Origin: Sisyra terminalis
Taxonomy: Eukaryota > Arthropoda > Insecta > Neuroptera > Sisyridae
Length of the DNA: 64,000 bases
Reading direction: 5' to 3'
Assembly (NCBI GenBank): GCA_958496175.1
Contig: OY292276.1
Coordinates: forward strand, 35,484,449 to 35,548,448
Of the stretch, positions 23,901 to 37,809 are shown one piece after another. Under the pieces are notes generated by a model. It saw nothing but the letters and a program-made list of their open reading frames with translations. It searched no databases and was not told the origin of the DNA. Within the stretch, counting starts at the first letter, position 1, and each line of letters starts with the position of its first letter. A program made the position numbers and the translations under genes.

Positions 23901-26321
23901 TAAATATACGAATATTTTAACTAGGGGAAATAAGTCGATATAAATTATATTCCTTGCATCCAAAAAATAGCAAAATTTTTACTTAAACAGATAATCGTTT
24001 TAAAACAAAATATACTCACATATACACAATACCCAAAAAGCAATATGACATTATAATTTTCGAATTTTCTCTATTTTAATAACGTTTTTTAACTTTAAAT
24101 ATTTATTTTACTATTGCCCGTTTTTCTTTTTCTTTTTTTGTATTTTGTCATTTTTTATAACCATAAACCATTTATAAGATTTCATTAAACTTTTTTGTAT
24201 CATGGTATTATTTTATATTGGCTTAAATAATTTTTTATTTTTCGTCAAGAAGTTTTTTTTTCAATGAACGATTTTGGTCGTCGGACGTGAGCAATAAAAT
24301 ATTCAACAATAGTATACAAGATACACATTTTTACATATGTTTCGAGAAACATTACCACGTTTCGGAAAGAATTAATTTTTTTTTCAATTCCCTCGAATTT
24401 ATAATTAATTATTACAAATGATTTTTTATCAATCCTTTGAAATGTTTTATATTTACACATAGAATGACTGAAGGCATAAAAATTTAAAAAAATATTAAAT
24501 AATTAGTTCCAAAACAAAATTGCGGCATTTTTCCTTTTGACAAATTGAAATTACACAATATGATCAAAAGCGATAAATTTATAAAAGAAAATCATTATTT
24601 TGATGCCTTAAATTATTATTGGCTTAAAATTATTTACAGTTATAGTCCATTATGCAACTGAGTACTTTCGTTATTTAAAAATATGTATGTGAATTCAATA
24701 TTTTCCAAAAATAAAATTTAAAATGTGTATTTCAATGAAAATATTGCAAAAATTGCTTTATATTATTACTTTATGATCAAATTGACGTTATTCTTTTTAA
24801 CGAGAAAAAAATCCAATTTCTGTCATTGTATTCCATCAAATACTTTTTCATTATTTGATTTTATATCATTTAGGTGTACTCCAACCATGAACCCAGAAAT
24901 AAAAAATTCCACAAATATTGATACTTTATTGAATAATATCAAAAGTATCTGTGTAGTGGCAAAATATTTTACTATCATATTTCAATAAATGATGTTTTAT
25001 CTAACAGTTATGCAAAAACTTTGTTCAGTTTTGGGATTTTATTAAAAAAATTGAAATTTGAAATATTTCTGTAGTTTTAATTTGTTGCATTTAAGGTTCA
25101 ATCGGAATTAGATGTTTGTGTTTTTCTGAATCAAACCGGAATTTCGTGAGTTAACGAGAACAATATCAACGTGGTTACAGATAATCGATTCTTCTAGTGT
25201 GGGAGTAATTAAAATTTGGAAATTGTAATGGAGCAATCAGTTGAAGTGAACGACAATTATGGTTTGTGTAATTGTAACAATTAAGGTAAAAGCACTCTTT
25301 TGTAATTTAAATTCAGAAAATACAGTGGAAGTTTTATACTTTTACCAAACAATCTTATTTTAGTAAAATAAACTCAGAACTTTTATTTTGGTAAAATATA
25401 AAGTTTACAACAAAGGCATTTTGGTTTAATGCGCTTTTAATGTTAAGTTTTCACGTCAAAGTCAGAAATTATATGACTTCAGGGTAAGTTATAACATGTC
25501 AAAACCAAACTTAACAGGACATCTAACAGAAATGTAACTACAAGAATTTAATAAAACGAAACATGATTCTATGGTAGAAACAGAATCCATTCAATAGATT
25601 TTCCCTGTGTTTGAATAGTGTCATACCTATATCGAAGAAATGTGAGTGATAATGGTAAAGTTTAAAATCTTTAGGATTAATTTCTCAAACCAATATTTTT
25701 AAGAAAATAAATATATTGACTATCAAGCTGTTAACTATTGCTATCTTGTTAAATCATAATTTTTACTTCAATGTAATTTTAAAATAGAAGAAATATATTT
25801 TTTCAACAAACAGAATGGGTACTAATTAAATAATAGAGTTTTCAAATGTGTTCCATATAAAAGTAAAAATTAACCTTCTCATTGAAGTAGGTACTAAAGA
25901 AAATACAGGTAGAAAAATAAAGAAAAATTAGCGGATAACATCTAATTAAAAGTTTCGAAAACACCTGAAGTTCACGCGGTTGAGTGCGTGACGTCAGTGT
26001 TTTATCGCTATGTACCATTATTTACACAAACATAAATTATATTCTTCGATTTATTTTTCACAAATTGGATATAATATTATTGAAAATTACATTATGTCAT
26101 TAGATCGTTCACGAAATTAGAATTGTCAACAAACTTCAACTTTTCTGGAGGCTTTGATAGTTAAAATGAAACAAAGAAACTATATTCAACTGTAGATAAT
26201 CTGTCCTTTTTTCGCTTAGGTACTTTCTTTTGCAGATACTTTTTACCGTTATCTTTAGTTGCTATACAATCGTAATGCATTGTGTCTAGGATAGCATTGG
26301 TAAAAGCTTTTTCGGTTACAC

Positions 26322-26500
26322 ATTTTTTTAATTATTATTAACCATCATCTTATAACTATCAAAGTCTTAAGAGTGGCTCCAGGGTTACTAAAAATCTGTA
26401 AACCAAGAAGATATTGAAAATTTTCTCGATATGAGATTCGAACCCAACACCCATCAGTTTTAAAGTGGTCTCCATGACCACTCGGCTACCAGTAGGCTTA
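26322..26500 (-). mobile_element. tRNA-derived SINE, copy 2
   Basis: On the minus strand: AGCCTACTGGTAGCCGAGTG, B box GGGTTCGAATC, then ATCGAGAAAATTTTCAATAT and GATTTTTAGTAACCCTGGAG, ending in an A-rich tail. It has the same head and 3' body as copies 1, 4 and 5. Confidence 0.8.
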
Positions 26501-27287
26501 CAAAATTAATAATGATTTTGTTTGTTTTCGTGTAACATTATTTCAAAAAAAAAATATCGACTTATTTCCAGTTCTTTTGTGGTATAAATATTTTTTACTG
26601 ACCTTCCTTTAGTTTTATAATTTGCTCCAATTAAAGACATTCTAATACTCAAATTCAAATACTCTTTTAAGCACCCAAACTGGACATCGATTACCAGATT
26701 GTTCCATACATAGTGCCAAATTGTCTGTGCCAAGACCTCCAAATTAATCAAAAAAGGAGGAACGTACTGTTTTATTTGTGAATAGAATGGAAAAAAACTA
26801 TTATAGTATGACTCTATGTAAAACCCATGCTCCTGAGATAAGAACCGTTGAAAATTACTTTTTAGTTAATCATGGGGACATAATTTAACAGCCGTTGGTG
26901 AAAACTATGATGACGAAAATGTTAGTAAAAGATATGCAAAGCGGTGATAGTAGATTTTATATTTCAAGAAAAAAATTCTAAGATCATTGATGATTTATGA
27001 TTATTGGTTCATCAATGAAGAATAAGAAGTTTGAAGAAATACATAATGATCCGCTTGAAAATGTTTATTGAATGTTATCCTATTTTTTTAGGAACTATAA
27101 AACGTAACATTGGAAGTATTAATATATATTAAAAATCTAACAAACTTTTGCAAAAATTTAAAGTGTAACAGTTCCTCGGAAACACATATGCTAGACTTTC
27201 ACCTCGAGTTCTTCTTTGAAAATTGGTGGTATGTGTGACAAATGAGGAAAGAAATCTCATCAGAATATTTTTAATAGAAGTTTATTT

Positions 27288-27456
27288 TAGCCTACTGGTA
27301 ACCGAGTGGTTTAGGTGACCGCTCCAAAATCAGTAGGTAGTGGGTTCGATCCCCCGTATTGTGCTAAAATTATTGTAATTATTAATTATGTAGTAATCTA
27401 ACAGTCGCTCATGACCATGCTGTTTATGCGACTATTAGATAAATTAAAATAAAAAA
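27288..27456 (+). mobile_element. tRNA-derived SINE, copy 3, with a different 3' body
   Basis: Perfect 12-bp target-site duplications AGAAGTTTATTT flank it (27276-27287 and 27457-27468). The head has AGCCTACTGGTAACCGAGTG and a clean B box GGGTTCGATCCC. After the B box the body differs from the other copies (ATTGTGCTAAAATTATTGTA ... CAGTCGCTCATGACCATGCT). It ends in an A-rich tail. The clean duplications and boxes suggest it is the youngest copy. This is a Pol III-type SINE, not a tRNA gene. Confidence 0.88.
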
Positions 27457-28472
27457 AGAAGTTTATTTAGATTTCATTTTCACAAAATGCGAAAAATCCG
27501 AATACCAACATCTAACACAGTGGTTTAAAAGCACGAATTCTCATTAACACTGTCCATATATCTAAAATGAAATCTCTTAAATAAGGAAAGTTTATAGATG
27601 TTTTCATAAATTATATACAGTTTCATAAGAAATTTTAAAAGCCAGTAATATAAAAAAAAGGATTATGTAAAAATTGCTGAGCCTAAAGATATAAAATTGA
27701 TATGCAGAAAATAAGTAAAAGAACGACAATATCTTGTGAAACAGTCAAAAGTTCTCGATTGCTTGGTTCGTATGTTTTGCCCCTTAAAAAATATAGAAAT
27801 TTAATTAAATATCATAAGAATAGGTACAAAAGAGCTTAATTTTTATTATCTGCATTCATTTTTCGGTACCACTTTTGTATTCTTGATTTTCTATAAAACA
27901 GATTTACAAAATTGATTTTATTTTGGAACGTTATCTGCATGTTATGCGAATATTACCAGTTACTTGAAATGGTAAAAAATAAAAATGTATAAGTTCATTT
28001 AATGTTTGATAATTTAAAATAAATTAAGTAAATATTAAAGCACCAAACTTTTACAATATAAATGGCCACGCAAAAAAGTTTTTGACTAACTGTAATCATC
28101 TTAAAAACAATTTTGCATAACGTTTCAAATGTAAGTGTTATGTGATTATGATATTAGATTTAAGAATTTTATTACTCATAAAACCATGCAGTTACCAAGA
28201 AAGTTAAGGCAGCATGGAAGGTAATTGTTTTTGTTACCACCAATGCAGTTACTTCTTTTACTATCCCTAAAATTTATCATGCAATTTTGTAATTTAAATT
28301 AATTTTTTTACTTTTTATTATACAGAAATAAGAAAATAAAAAAATGTTTTGAAGAAGTATAAAGCTCAAAACCCTAAGAATTTTAATAAATGAGTATGGT
28401 TTTTCTTTTTTTCTGGTCTGTTCAAGAAAAGCAAAGTAAATAAAAGAAAATCAGTAGGTAAATCATATATGT

Positions 28473-29245
28473 AGGATAAAGAGTCGAAGTTGAAACCCGG
28501 GACCATTAAACTGGAGCCTTCAAAATATATATTTGTGCAAGTTTTCAGAATTCTTATATAGAACAAAGCACAGTGAGTACTTAAAATGAAAAGTAAAATA
28601 AACGTTGAAAATATTTTCTGACTACTCGTTTTTAGAGTCTACAGTAAGTTGAATCGAAATACCCCAAAAATAACTATATTGGTTTTTGATGATAGCAAGT
28701 CGAAACCAATAAAAATTTCACTTAAAAGCTATAATTATTTATAGTGAAATCAAAGCCAAAGTTAGAAATGGAACATAAGTCATAAATTTATGCGCTCCGA
28801 AGCCGGAGTCTAAAAGTACTGATGTCTATTTTTCAGTATGAATTATAAACCCAACTAGTGAAAAATATATGTACTGAACATTTTTTGAGATTAAAATATA
28901 GATATAACACATTTATTTTCCTGAGTAAAACAAAAAAGCTCATCACTGCAGGATAAAGAGTCAAAGTCCAAGCCCGGATTCATGGGTTCGGAGTCTTCAA
29001 TATTTATAATTACTCAAGAACTGACCATTCCTATACAGAAAATACTTAAAATTAAAAAAAAATGAAACCATTATTTTGGGTTTTTGTATCTACAGTCTTC
29101 AGTTACCTAAGTCACAATACCAAAAAAAAAAAAAAAAAAAAAATCCGCCAATAAATTATAATAATTTATAGTGGAATTGGAGCCAAAGTTATAATTAGAA
29201 TCACAGTCTTAAGTTTATTGACTTTAGAGCCGGAGTCTTTATAGG
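28473..29245. repeat. Tandem duplication of a segment of about 478 bp
   Basis: GGATAAAGAGTC.AAGT recurs at 28473 and 28951. In both units it is followed by a CCCGG block, GGAG.CTTCAA, CCAAAGTTA.AA and GAGCCGGAGTCT in the same order. A fragment matching the GAGATTAAAATATA end recurs near 29880-29945. It has no coding capacity. A run of about 21 A lies inside unit 2 near 29125-29145. Confidence 0.6.
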
Positions 29246-29745
29246 CAAAGCTGATAAAGGCGCTTTGGGAAAGTATCTAGATACTATATAAGTTGCATTT
29301 TTAGAAAATTTATTTGGGTATTTAGTTTTCTTAAAAAGAAGAACTTAATTGATTAAATTAAGTTACTTTTTTAGATATTTAAAAAGACTCTTTTTACATA
29401 CTTGGTATACTGTATAGGAACTAAGATTCGTAACGTATTGAGTAAAGTTATTAGGTTCCCAGATAATGAATTTCTTATCTTTACTAACTTAGAGAAAATG
29501 GAAAGTATGTATGTTTAATCCCTTATAAACACAACACACTTTAAAAATGACAGAAGATCAACATTAGAGGTAGAAAATGAATATAATAAAACAATAGAAA
29601 ATAAATAAAAAATATCTTTCAGTATTTTGTTATCAATGTTACTTTTCGGTAGCTAAGATACTTTTAAACCAGCAAGATCCAGTTCTCCTTAAAAGTATGT
29701 AAGAAACGAACTGCTTTTTGACAAACAATAAAGGAATTAAGATAC

Positions 29746-29806
29746 AGTATCTTAGATACTTTAAAGTAACTTAGTTACTAAGCTACTTTACAGTATCTAA
29801 GATACT
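29746..29806. repeat. Near-perfect 30-bp palindrome (cruciform-forming)
   Basis: The arms 29746-29775 and 29777-29806 are reverse complements with about two mismatches and a 1-nt spacer. They are built on AGTATCTTAGATACT units. The structure is very stable for AT-rich DNA. No transposon border is evident around it. Confidence 0.75.
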
Positions 29807-32800
29807 TTTTTCTGGCAGTTTTGTGTACTAATTCTACTTTTGTCATACATAACAAAAATATATAGATTTCCTGTATATTTTTTGAGATTAAAATATAAAA
29901 ATCATACTTTCATTTCTTGAATAAAACATAAAATTGTTTAACACTAAACCGTATAAATGTAAAGATTTTATATTCACGTGATTAAAAACTTCACAAATAG
30001 TAATGAAAATTATTGCTTAAGCTAAATTTAGTTTTAAAAACTCTTGCTTTAATACTTATGTTTTCTTTTTCTTCAAAAAATTTGACCAAAACAATGAAAC
30101 TTAAATTTAATTTCGCATGTTTACACCTGAACTATTTGCCTCATTAGAAATTACTTGAAGATCAAATATTTATCGTTAGTTTAATTATCCTTTGTGTTTG
30201 TTTTCGACAATAATAACTTAAGATAAAGTTTTAAAAGGATTTCAATCATATTATCTCTTATTATCTCATTATTTGTTTTCGCATCAGTCAACAAATGCTA
30301 AATTTATAACGCTATATTTTTCGAATTTATCATTGTAAGTATAATTTAATTTTGAATAAATAGAAAGATTTTCCGTTCAAATGCTACCGGATAAACCTGA
30401 TTACAGGTCAAACTTGATTACACTAGCTTATAGAAGCGTTGGTAAAGTATATTATTATCTATTGTTATTAATCTAATTTGCGATTTTTTTGTTAATTCAA
30501 TTTGAATATCATACAATTTTCCCTTTTATCATTAAATTTTCATAATGCCACGATTTATTTGCAAATTTAATTAAAAACAATTTTTATAAGTGAGACTTGA
30601 CTAGACTTTGACGCTTTTAAAGCTGGAACTAACAAATTGCACCGGTAACTTTTATAATGATTTAAAATTTAAAAGTTAAAATTGAATAATCAAAGTAAGA
30701 ATAATTACAGCATATATATAGTGCAGCCTATAGTACCTACAGGGAAGCAATGCTTTTGGAGTTCGGCTGTAGGGGGCCCTTTTAAAATTTATTTATTTTT
30801 TCTTGTTATTTATCGTCACTGTATAACTTCCAAATTTAGCGGTCCAAGAGTGTATACAATCTTAAATCGAGAAATGTTGAAATGGTTTCATGTAATATAT
30901 CTATTTCATTCTCTACTCTTAAGTTAACAAACAATTTTCTTTTGCATAAAAAGTTGAAGGAAAACAATAATAGGAGGCCCGAAATTAGAATTTGCTTATG
31001 GCCCAAAAAAAAATTAGTTACATCTTACAAAATAAATAGTGAAATTGTTTGGGTAAGTAGCAAAACATTTTTCATCGGAAAAGGAAAAATATAACTTTAG
31101 TTAATAATATTCAAAATGGTGAAGTAAAAAATTAAAGCCATAGTACTAGAATTCATTTGGTACATGTACAATTTTTGACGGAGGTATTTACGTAAGCGTT
31201 TCCGTATTCTATTTCCTCGGAACTGATAAACTATTTAACATATAACTTTATGGTGGATCGTTTGAAACTATATACGAGGATCTTGCTACTTCAAAACACC
31301 TTTACATAAAACTTATATCGAATGAATTTTATAGTTACGTAATTTAAGTAGCAAAAATTGAATTTAAAAATTCTCTTGAGATATTACTAAGATAGATGAA
31401 ATTTCATGTTGAACATGTTTTAAAATTTTCATTTAATAACCGATGTTTCAACTTTAAAAATATGTTCTAAAATACTCCCTCATGTTCATTAAACAGACAT
31501 AAAAAGTATTCATCTTTATTTAACTGCTCGTGTAATTGTAGTGCTGCTATAATAGGGCTAAATTATTAGGGCTATATCAATAATTTTAATGGTCAAAATG
31601 TAGGCCAATTTTCGGATTGCATTATTGTATTTAGAAACGCGACAATATGATATTCCGGTATGGGAGAATAGGTAGAAAGAACCAATATTTCTATGGCGTA
31701 TAATAAGAATTTAAAAGTTGTAAGTTTTTGTTTATTGTCTTTATATTATGCTTAAGTTAACACATTTCATTTTTATGATACAAAAACCACAAATTACTGA
31801 TACAAAAATTACCAATTTTTGAATTTATTCGAGCTTCCACATGTCGTTTCATTTTAAGCCTATATTATTCATTTAAAACTATTAATTATAAATATAATCA
31901 ACTACAAATACTACCAACAATCAAAAATATCTACGTATTTTATTAAAATATTTTAAGGAGTTCTAGGAATAGAGGTATAAACGGATAACTTCAAAACCAT
32001 CAATTTTTGTGCTTTTATCGCTTATATTCCCAGACTAAAATAAAAATCCTTAGAGTATAAATTTCAATTAAAAGTTTTACTGGTATTTATGCAGTTGAAA
32101 ATCATTTAGCCATTTGTCTTATCATCAAAGGAAGCAAACCAAATGTATTGAAATTCTTTGTTTCACGTGAAACGATGATGGCTTTTGTAATTTCTTCAGG
32201 TATTCAATGTTATGCATGTAGATTTGTAAGTACATGAATAAATTAGACGCTCGTCTAACCATGCAAACTCTCATTTCAGCTGTTATTCTCGTCAATAAAG
32301 TGTGTTTTGTATGGAGATTGAAACAAAAAAAAAAAAAAAATCTGTTGCTCAAGAAACATAATATCCAGTTTGTAAAACAGGGAAAATAGGAAACTAAAGA
32401 GTACTAAGTGCACAAGTAAAAACATTTTTTTCGCAACAAATGGAGTACATACTTTATAATGGTAATTAAGGTGTAATTTGGTTCAACAATGGGACTTTAA
32501 CATTATTGTAAAATGTATGAGTTTGAGTCAAATAATAAAAGTGGCTCATTAACAGAATGTACGGCTTTTTAATACATTTTTAGACTGTGGTTTCGCAAAA
32601 CTCACATCAATGAATTTACCTTTTATAATAATTTTTCATCAAAGTTACAAAATTACTTAATTTATTCGAATTTCAATTAATGAAAATAATTCAAAAGAGT
32701 TAAAATTTATTTTTTTAACTACTTTCAATTAAATAATAATCACAACGAATAGCAGTTTAATTAGCAATTAAAAATACTTAAATGTGATGATGCATTACAT

Positions 32801-33599
32801 TTTGGTTAAAAGGGACACAAATTTAGCCAATTTATAATATGATAACGACTATTAGTGGAATAAGCATTCGATCAATAGCTAATTGCAAAATTAATATTAT
32901 CATATAATAATTATAATTAGTGACGTTAATATTATATAAATACCTTCATGACAAAAACGACATCGTAAATTGTTAAAATCTATTTACCTCCACCGTAATT
33001 GTTTTCAACTATACAAAATGTTTCGACAAAGATAACTAACTTTTTATGTGCCTTCTTCTTTAGAACTTCCAAAAAAATAATTACGAAATATTTTGGTGTT
33101 TTTGTCGATAAAGATTTGCAGAAGAAATAATGTCGCTTGCATATTTTCCGGAAAATAGTATGTATAACTGAGATAGCTTTTAGAGCTTTATGTGAACAAA
33201 AAATGTTTAAAAAAAAAAAATAAAAAAAAATATTTTCCTTTAAAATAAAAAATATACATGATTTATAACATTTCTTTCACTTAAAAAAATTGCATCCTTA
33301 ATGCTTCATCGGAAACCGTAAACAAACCAGATATACGATTGGTTCATGAAAAACTAAGGCTTTAAAAGATTTATTCAATTGATAAAAAATTTTCAACAAT
33401 CAACTTTAATAAAACAGATTTAATATTCCGTTGTCAATCATAAGAAGTCTAAGTTTTTCATGTACTTACGATCATATGTAGATTTGAAGTGATTACGGAT
33501 TTTAATGAAGAATTAAGAGAACAATATTTTAAGAAAAATAAATATTGATAATCGTGGACATTTCAACTGTACCATGGAAAATGTCAAGGCTATATATAT

Positions 33600-34163
33600 G
33601 ACGGTAATCCAATGCTCCAAGACAATGGGAATTGTCTCAAGATGTGGCGCCGCCAAAAGTGAGCCTAGAGTACTAATATAAACCGATAGCATAAAAGTAC
33701 ATAATTTCGGTGAAATAGTATTCTTGATGAACTAATGGCGGCGCCACATCTTGATAATTTTTTTATCATACATCGCATGATTGGAATACCTTCCTTTATA
33801 TTACCTTAAGAAAGTGTCAAAATATGGCACGGTCACAAGAGTGTTTGGAGTTCTAACCCATAGAACCATAGACTGTACATAAGTTTTGATTTTAGTATTA
33901 CAATCACACTAATAGTGGTACTAAATCTTGACACATTTACTAAGGTAATATAAAAGAAAGTATTCCAATCTTGCAATTCATGATGGAAAAAAAGTTAAGA
34001 TGTGGCGTTGCCGTTAGTGTGTATCGAATACTAATTCACCAAAACGATGTATTATTTTCCTGACAGTTTAAATTACTACTATAAACATACTTGTGGCGGC
34101 GCCACATCTTGACACGTTTCCCATCGTGCATTGCAGAATTGAAATGCCATTTTAAAACCTTAG
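33600..34163. mobile_element. Head-to-tail run of three foldback (MITE-like) elements
   Basis: Three units of about 190 bp lie next to each other (about 33600-33795, 33781-33970 and 33962-34163), sharing GGTATTCCAAT-like junctions. Each unit has inverted terminal arms of about 50-60 bp. The arms of the outer two are built on GTCAAGATGTGGCGCCGCC; those of the middle unit are decayed versions. The short internal segments of the outer two are also related, in opposite orientation. No transposase. The superfamily is not identified. Confidence 0.75.
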
Positions 34164-37100
34164 TGACCTTTCTAATCATTTTTTTTTTCAAAAAAACTCA
34201 TATTATTATTTAGTTAAACTAGATTGCAAACCTAGAACTCAAGATAAAAGACCCTCCTATAGTTAAAATCGATTTCTTTAGCGTGATCGAGTAAGACCTT
34301 CTGTAACAAGTAATAAGAAGGTATATACGTAAAATTAAAGTGTAACTAATGTTATTTTAGAAGTTTCAAAAAAAAATATGGAAATTAAAAGGTGTGAAAA
34401 TTTATTGCTTCAAAACTCGATATGTCTCGATCAGATAAAGTTAGATTCGTAAATGATTACATATGTAATTTAACGCAATGAAAAATAATTGAACTAAAAC
34501 GGTGAAAATGATAACCTAGAGGGAATCATCAAACCATAGATTTTGAAGACTTGATCTTTTCTGGAAAATTTTTTTGATCTTTGACTTGATTGGTTAAGAA
34601 GGTTACTATCGATCTTCTTTTTTTGATCATTGAAAATGTTACGGATTATTTAAAAGTATTTAAAGGAGAAGAAAATTTCAAAGGTTTTTAAATAGGTGAA
34701 GATATTTGGAAAGGGGACCTTGATTTTTCAGAATTCTTGTACAGTTTTGAAATTATTCAAGTCTTCTTTTTTGGTTTTAGGTAGAAAGTTTTCCACAAAA
34801 TGTATAATTCTTTTGAAGAAATAATAAAGATATAAAATTGAAATACCCATGCAATAACTACTATAGAGTAGGTTAAAATAATTTCAATATACCATTACCT
34901 CATTTAATTACGAAATAGTCTTTATTATCTGTTGTGCAAAACTCGTAAATGTTTTTTTAGCAATCAACAAAGGAAAAAATGCTAATAATTACAAAATCAA
35001 GACAATAAAATTTCTTGATTGATATTTAAAAAATAATCCTCTACCATAATCCTACACTGAATAGATTTTAAGCCTTCTAGCCGATAAAATACGAGACTTC
35101 ATTACTACCATGTTTTCCTGCTTCCAGCAATCTTGAAGATGGTTATCATTTTTGATTTTATAGTCTACGTTGAAGGAGGATTTAACACGCAATAGTAAGT
35201 TTGTAATCGATCTCAAATAGCGGGTATAGAGCTCGTAATTCACTAATGTAATCCGTCATATAAGGTACCCACTATTCTGATTGCCTTCTAAATACGTATA
35301 CTAACTAATAGATAAGAAGATATAAAAGGAAAAAAACATTTTAATAGACTAAAAAAATCAGCTTTATGTAGAAGATAAGGAAGTATGATCATATTGATTA
35401 TCAAGACTAATTTATCTTCAAACCAAAGGAAAAGGATGAAGTTTTGTGTTTGACTCAAAATATTACGTACGAATCGATAATTGAGGATAATAACAGAAAG
35501 TTTGATATCACATTTCAAATACAGACAAAAGACTATTACGTAAACGGTTTTCGTCAAAACTCTAAATCACGAATGTCTAGCGAAAATACAATACTAACAC
35601 CATATTATGGAATCATGAATGCCTTACATGTTTCACGCCATAGATTAAGCGAAAAAAACCATTCATTAAAATACAATAAAAAAAAATACAGAATATATTA
35701 TTCAACTGAATTATATTTAAAGAAATATTATTTGAAGCTTCAGAAACAGTACTTTCTTGAAGCTACTTGTCATTTAAATTCTTTAAATCTGTCTTTTCCA
35801 GAAAATGGTAGACTCTTCAAAAATATTTTTTCATTATTTAATCTTTATACCTAGGACATAAAATTACGTTATATTTAAAGATCTTTAAGACCTGAAAAAT
35901 TTTCATCAAATAAACTACATGTAAATGGCATAGTTTTCAACAAATAACCTTCATTCAGATTTAAAACTATATCAGACGAATTTCTTAAAAAATGAATAAG
36001 AAATAATTCTTATAAGGTATATAATTTAGTACCAAATGCTTCCTATGTTCTTTTGTTTACTTTGTTTGCATAATTTCATCACAAATGATTTATGACTTGA
36101 TTCTGGAACCACTAGAACTTGATTAGTGAAAAACTACATCGTTTTTGTTAGCACTGATAAAAGAAATGCAAAACAATTTATGAGAATAACAAAAGTTCAA
36201 GAATTTAAATTTTATTTTTATGTGACAACTTTGTGGAATAAAAGGAGTTAGTGAAACTTCTTGGTAGGAAAAGCAAAAACGAAAAATGCAACAGTGGCAA
36301 AATGTAGCTACTGTTTGGTTGGCTAGAAGGAGAATAATTTACCATAAAAGTACGTAAAAGTCACTCTTATTTAGATGTTGCTTGGTTTTAAACGTGACCT
36401 AACGACAAAAGTCATTTGTACCATAAAAGCATTAGCTCTAGTATAAAGATAAGAAGAACGTTATCAACCCACATTGAAAACAATTCGTCGGAAAATATGT
36501 TCAGGATTTAAACTCAGGGTAGATAATTCCAATGTCAGGAATAGTAATTTTCTTTGTCGGAATTAAAAATAAAAATGTGTCTGCTTGCATTTTAAGTTAT
36601 TTAACTACCATATGGTTTAACTTAGATAACTTAGGTATGTAGAGTAAGTTTATGCTTGAAAATTATAACTTGATAAAAAAAACTACTTTTCACATAAAAA
36701 GAAACTGATAAAAACGTTATGTCCCTTACCACTAAATGATTGCTAAAAGTTTAACGTTACCATATAGCTCAATGAAGTAGTAATTCTAAAAGCAAACAAT
36801 AGGTACTTACTTTAATTTTATCGTTGTACTAATTATATTGGTTTTTTGGACGCTTTTTCTGTTTGAAAGATTGAACAACTATGCTCTTTTTTTCGTTATT
36901 TTTTCATGTTGTAATTTTATGATTTTGTGAATGATCAAAGCATATCCTAAAATACTTATTGATATAACTCCCTAATTTAATTAAAGTTGATCATATAAAA
37001 TGGCTCATATATACTTAATTCTTCGTATAAAATTTTATATAGATGAATGTCACTTTCTAGATGTTAAAATATCGGCTCTTACTATATTACTAACGACGTT

Positions 37101-37326
37101 TTATAATATGTTTTTTTTATTTTCATATCTTGTGAATTTTAGTCTAAGTTCTGACATTTAATAATTCGTTATCGAGGTAAATATTACAATACTTAATTTA
37201 GTAAGGCTCCGAATTTTATTAGTTACTGAGTAGATACTTCTGTTATTTTTAAAAAAATGTAATGGGAAATCTACTTGTAGTATAAATTAGTTTAATATTT
37301 TTGTTTTATTGTTAAAAGAATTTTTA

Positions 37327-37498
37327 GCCTACTGGTAGCCGAGTGGTCGAGGTGATCGCTTCAAAACTGATAGGTGTTGGTTTCGATCCTCTATTCGATC
37401 AAATTTTGGATATTTCTCGATTGCGGATTTTTAGTAACTATAGGGTCACTAAAAATCTAAGGAGTTACATAGCGACGGTAAATACCAATTAAAAAAAG
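37327..37498 (+). mobile_element. tRNA-derived SINE, copy 4
   Basis: 11-bp target duplications AAGAATTTTTA (37316-37326 and 37499-37509). Head CCTACTGGTAGCCGAGTGG, B-box relic GGTTTCGATCC, body ATTCGATCAAATTTTGGATA, then GATTTTTAGTAACTATAGGG, and tail AATTAAAAAAAG. The common 3' body is shared with copies 1, 2 and 5. Confidence 0.85.
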
Positions 37499-37809
37499 AA
37501 GAATTTTTACAATTGTTAATAGAAATGAAATTTGTAACATGATAGCATTAATGTTATTAAATTTTATACTTTGGTTTAGAAAGTTAACCTACCAGTTGGA
37601 TTTTTACAATGCTAGAGCTTGATGAAATATTTTTTTTATGTTAACAGGACCTTAAGAAGATTTAAAAGGGGCGAAACGTGGTATCAAGATATAAAAGAAT
37701 TGTTAAAAAATAACTGTCTTTTTAATCCTAACACTTTTGAATACCAATATTTATATATTACTTACTATAAAAATAAAGGCTGCCATTTTCACTTATGGAT
37801 AGATAAACC

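Noticed and set aside
26506..26751. 81-codon minus-strand ORF next to a SINE
   Set aside because: No recognised domain, no start context, ordinary AT-rich composition.
27288..27360. tRNA gene (A and B boxes present)
   Set aside because: No cloverleaf acceptor pairing is evident, and it is part of a SINE with target duplications and an A-rich tail.
29121..29145. Poly(A) run as retroposon tail
   Set aside because: It lies inside the duplicated 478-bp segment with no element 5' of it.
35444..35854. 136-codon plus-strand ORF without ATG start
   Set aside because: The longest non-Shab ORF, but K/N/Y/I-rich as expected from random AT-rich sequence, no recognised motif, no splice or promoter context. 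A database search would settle it.
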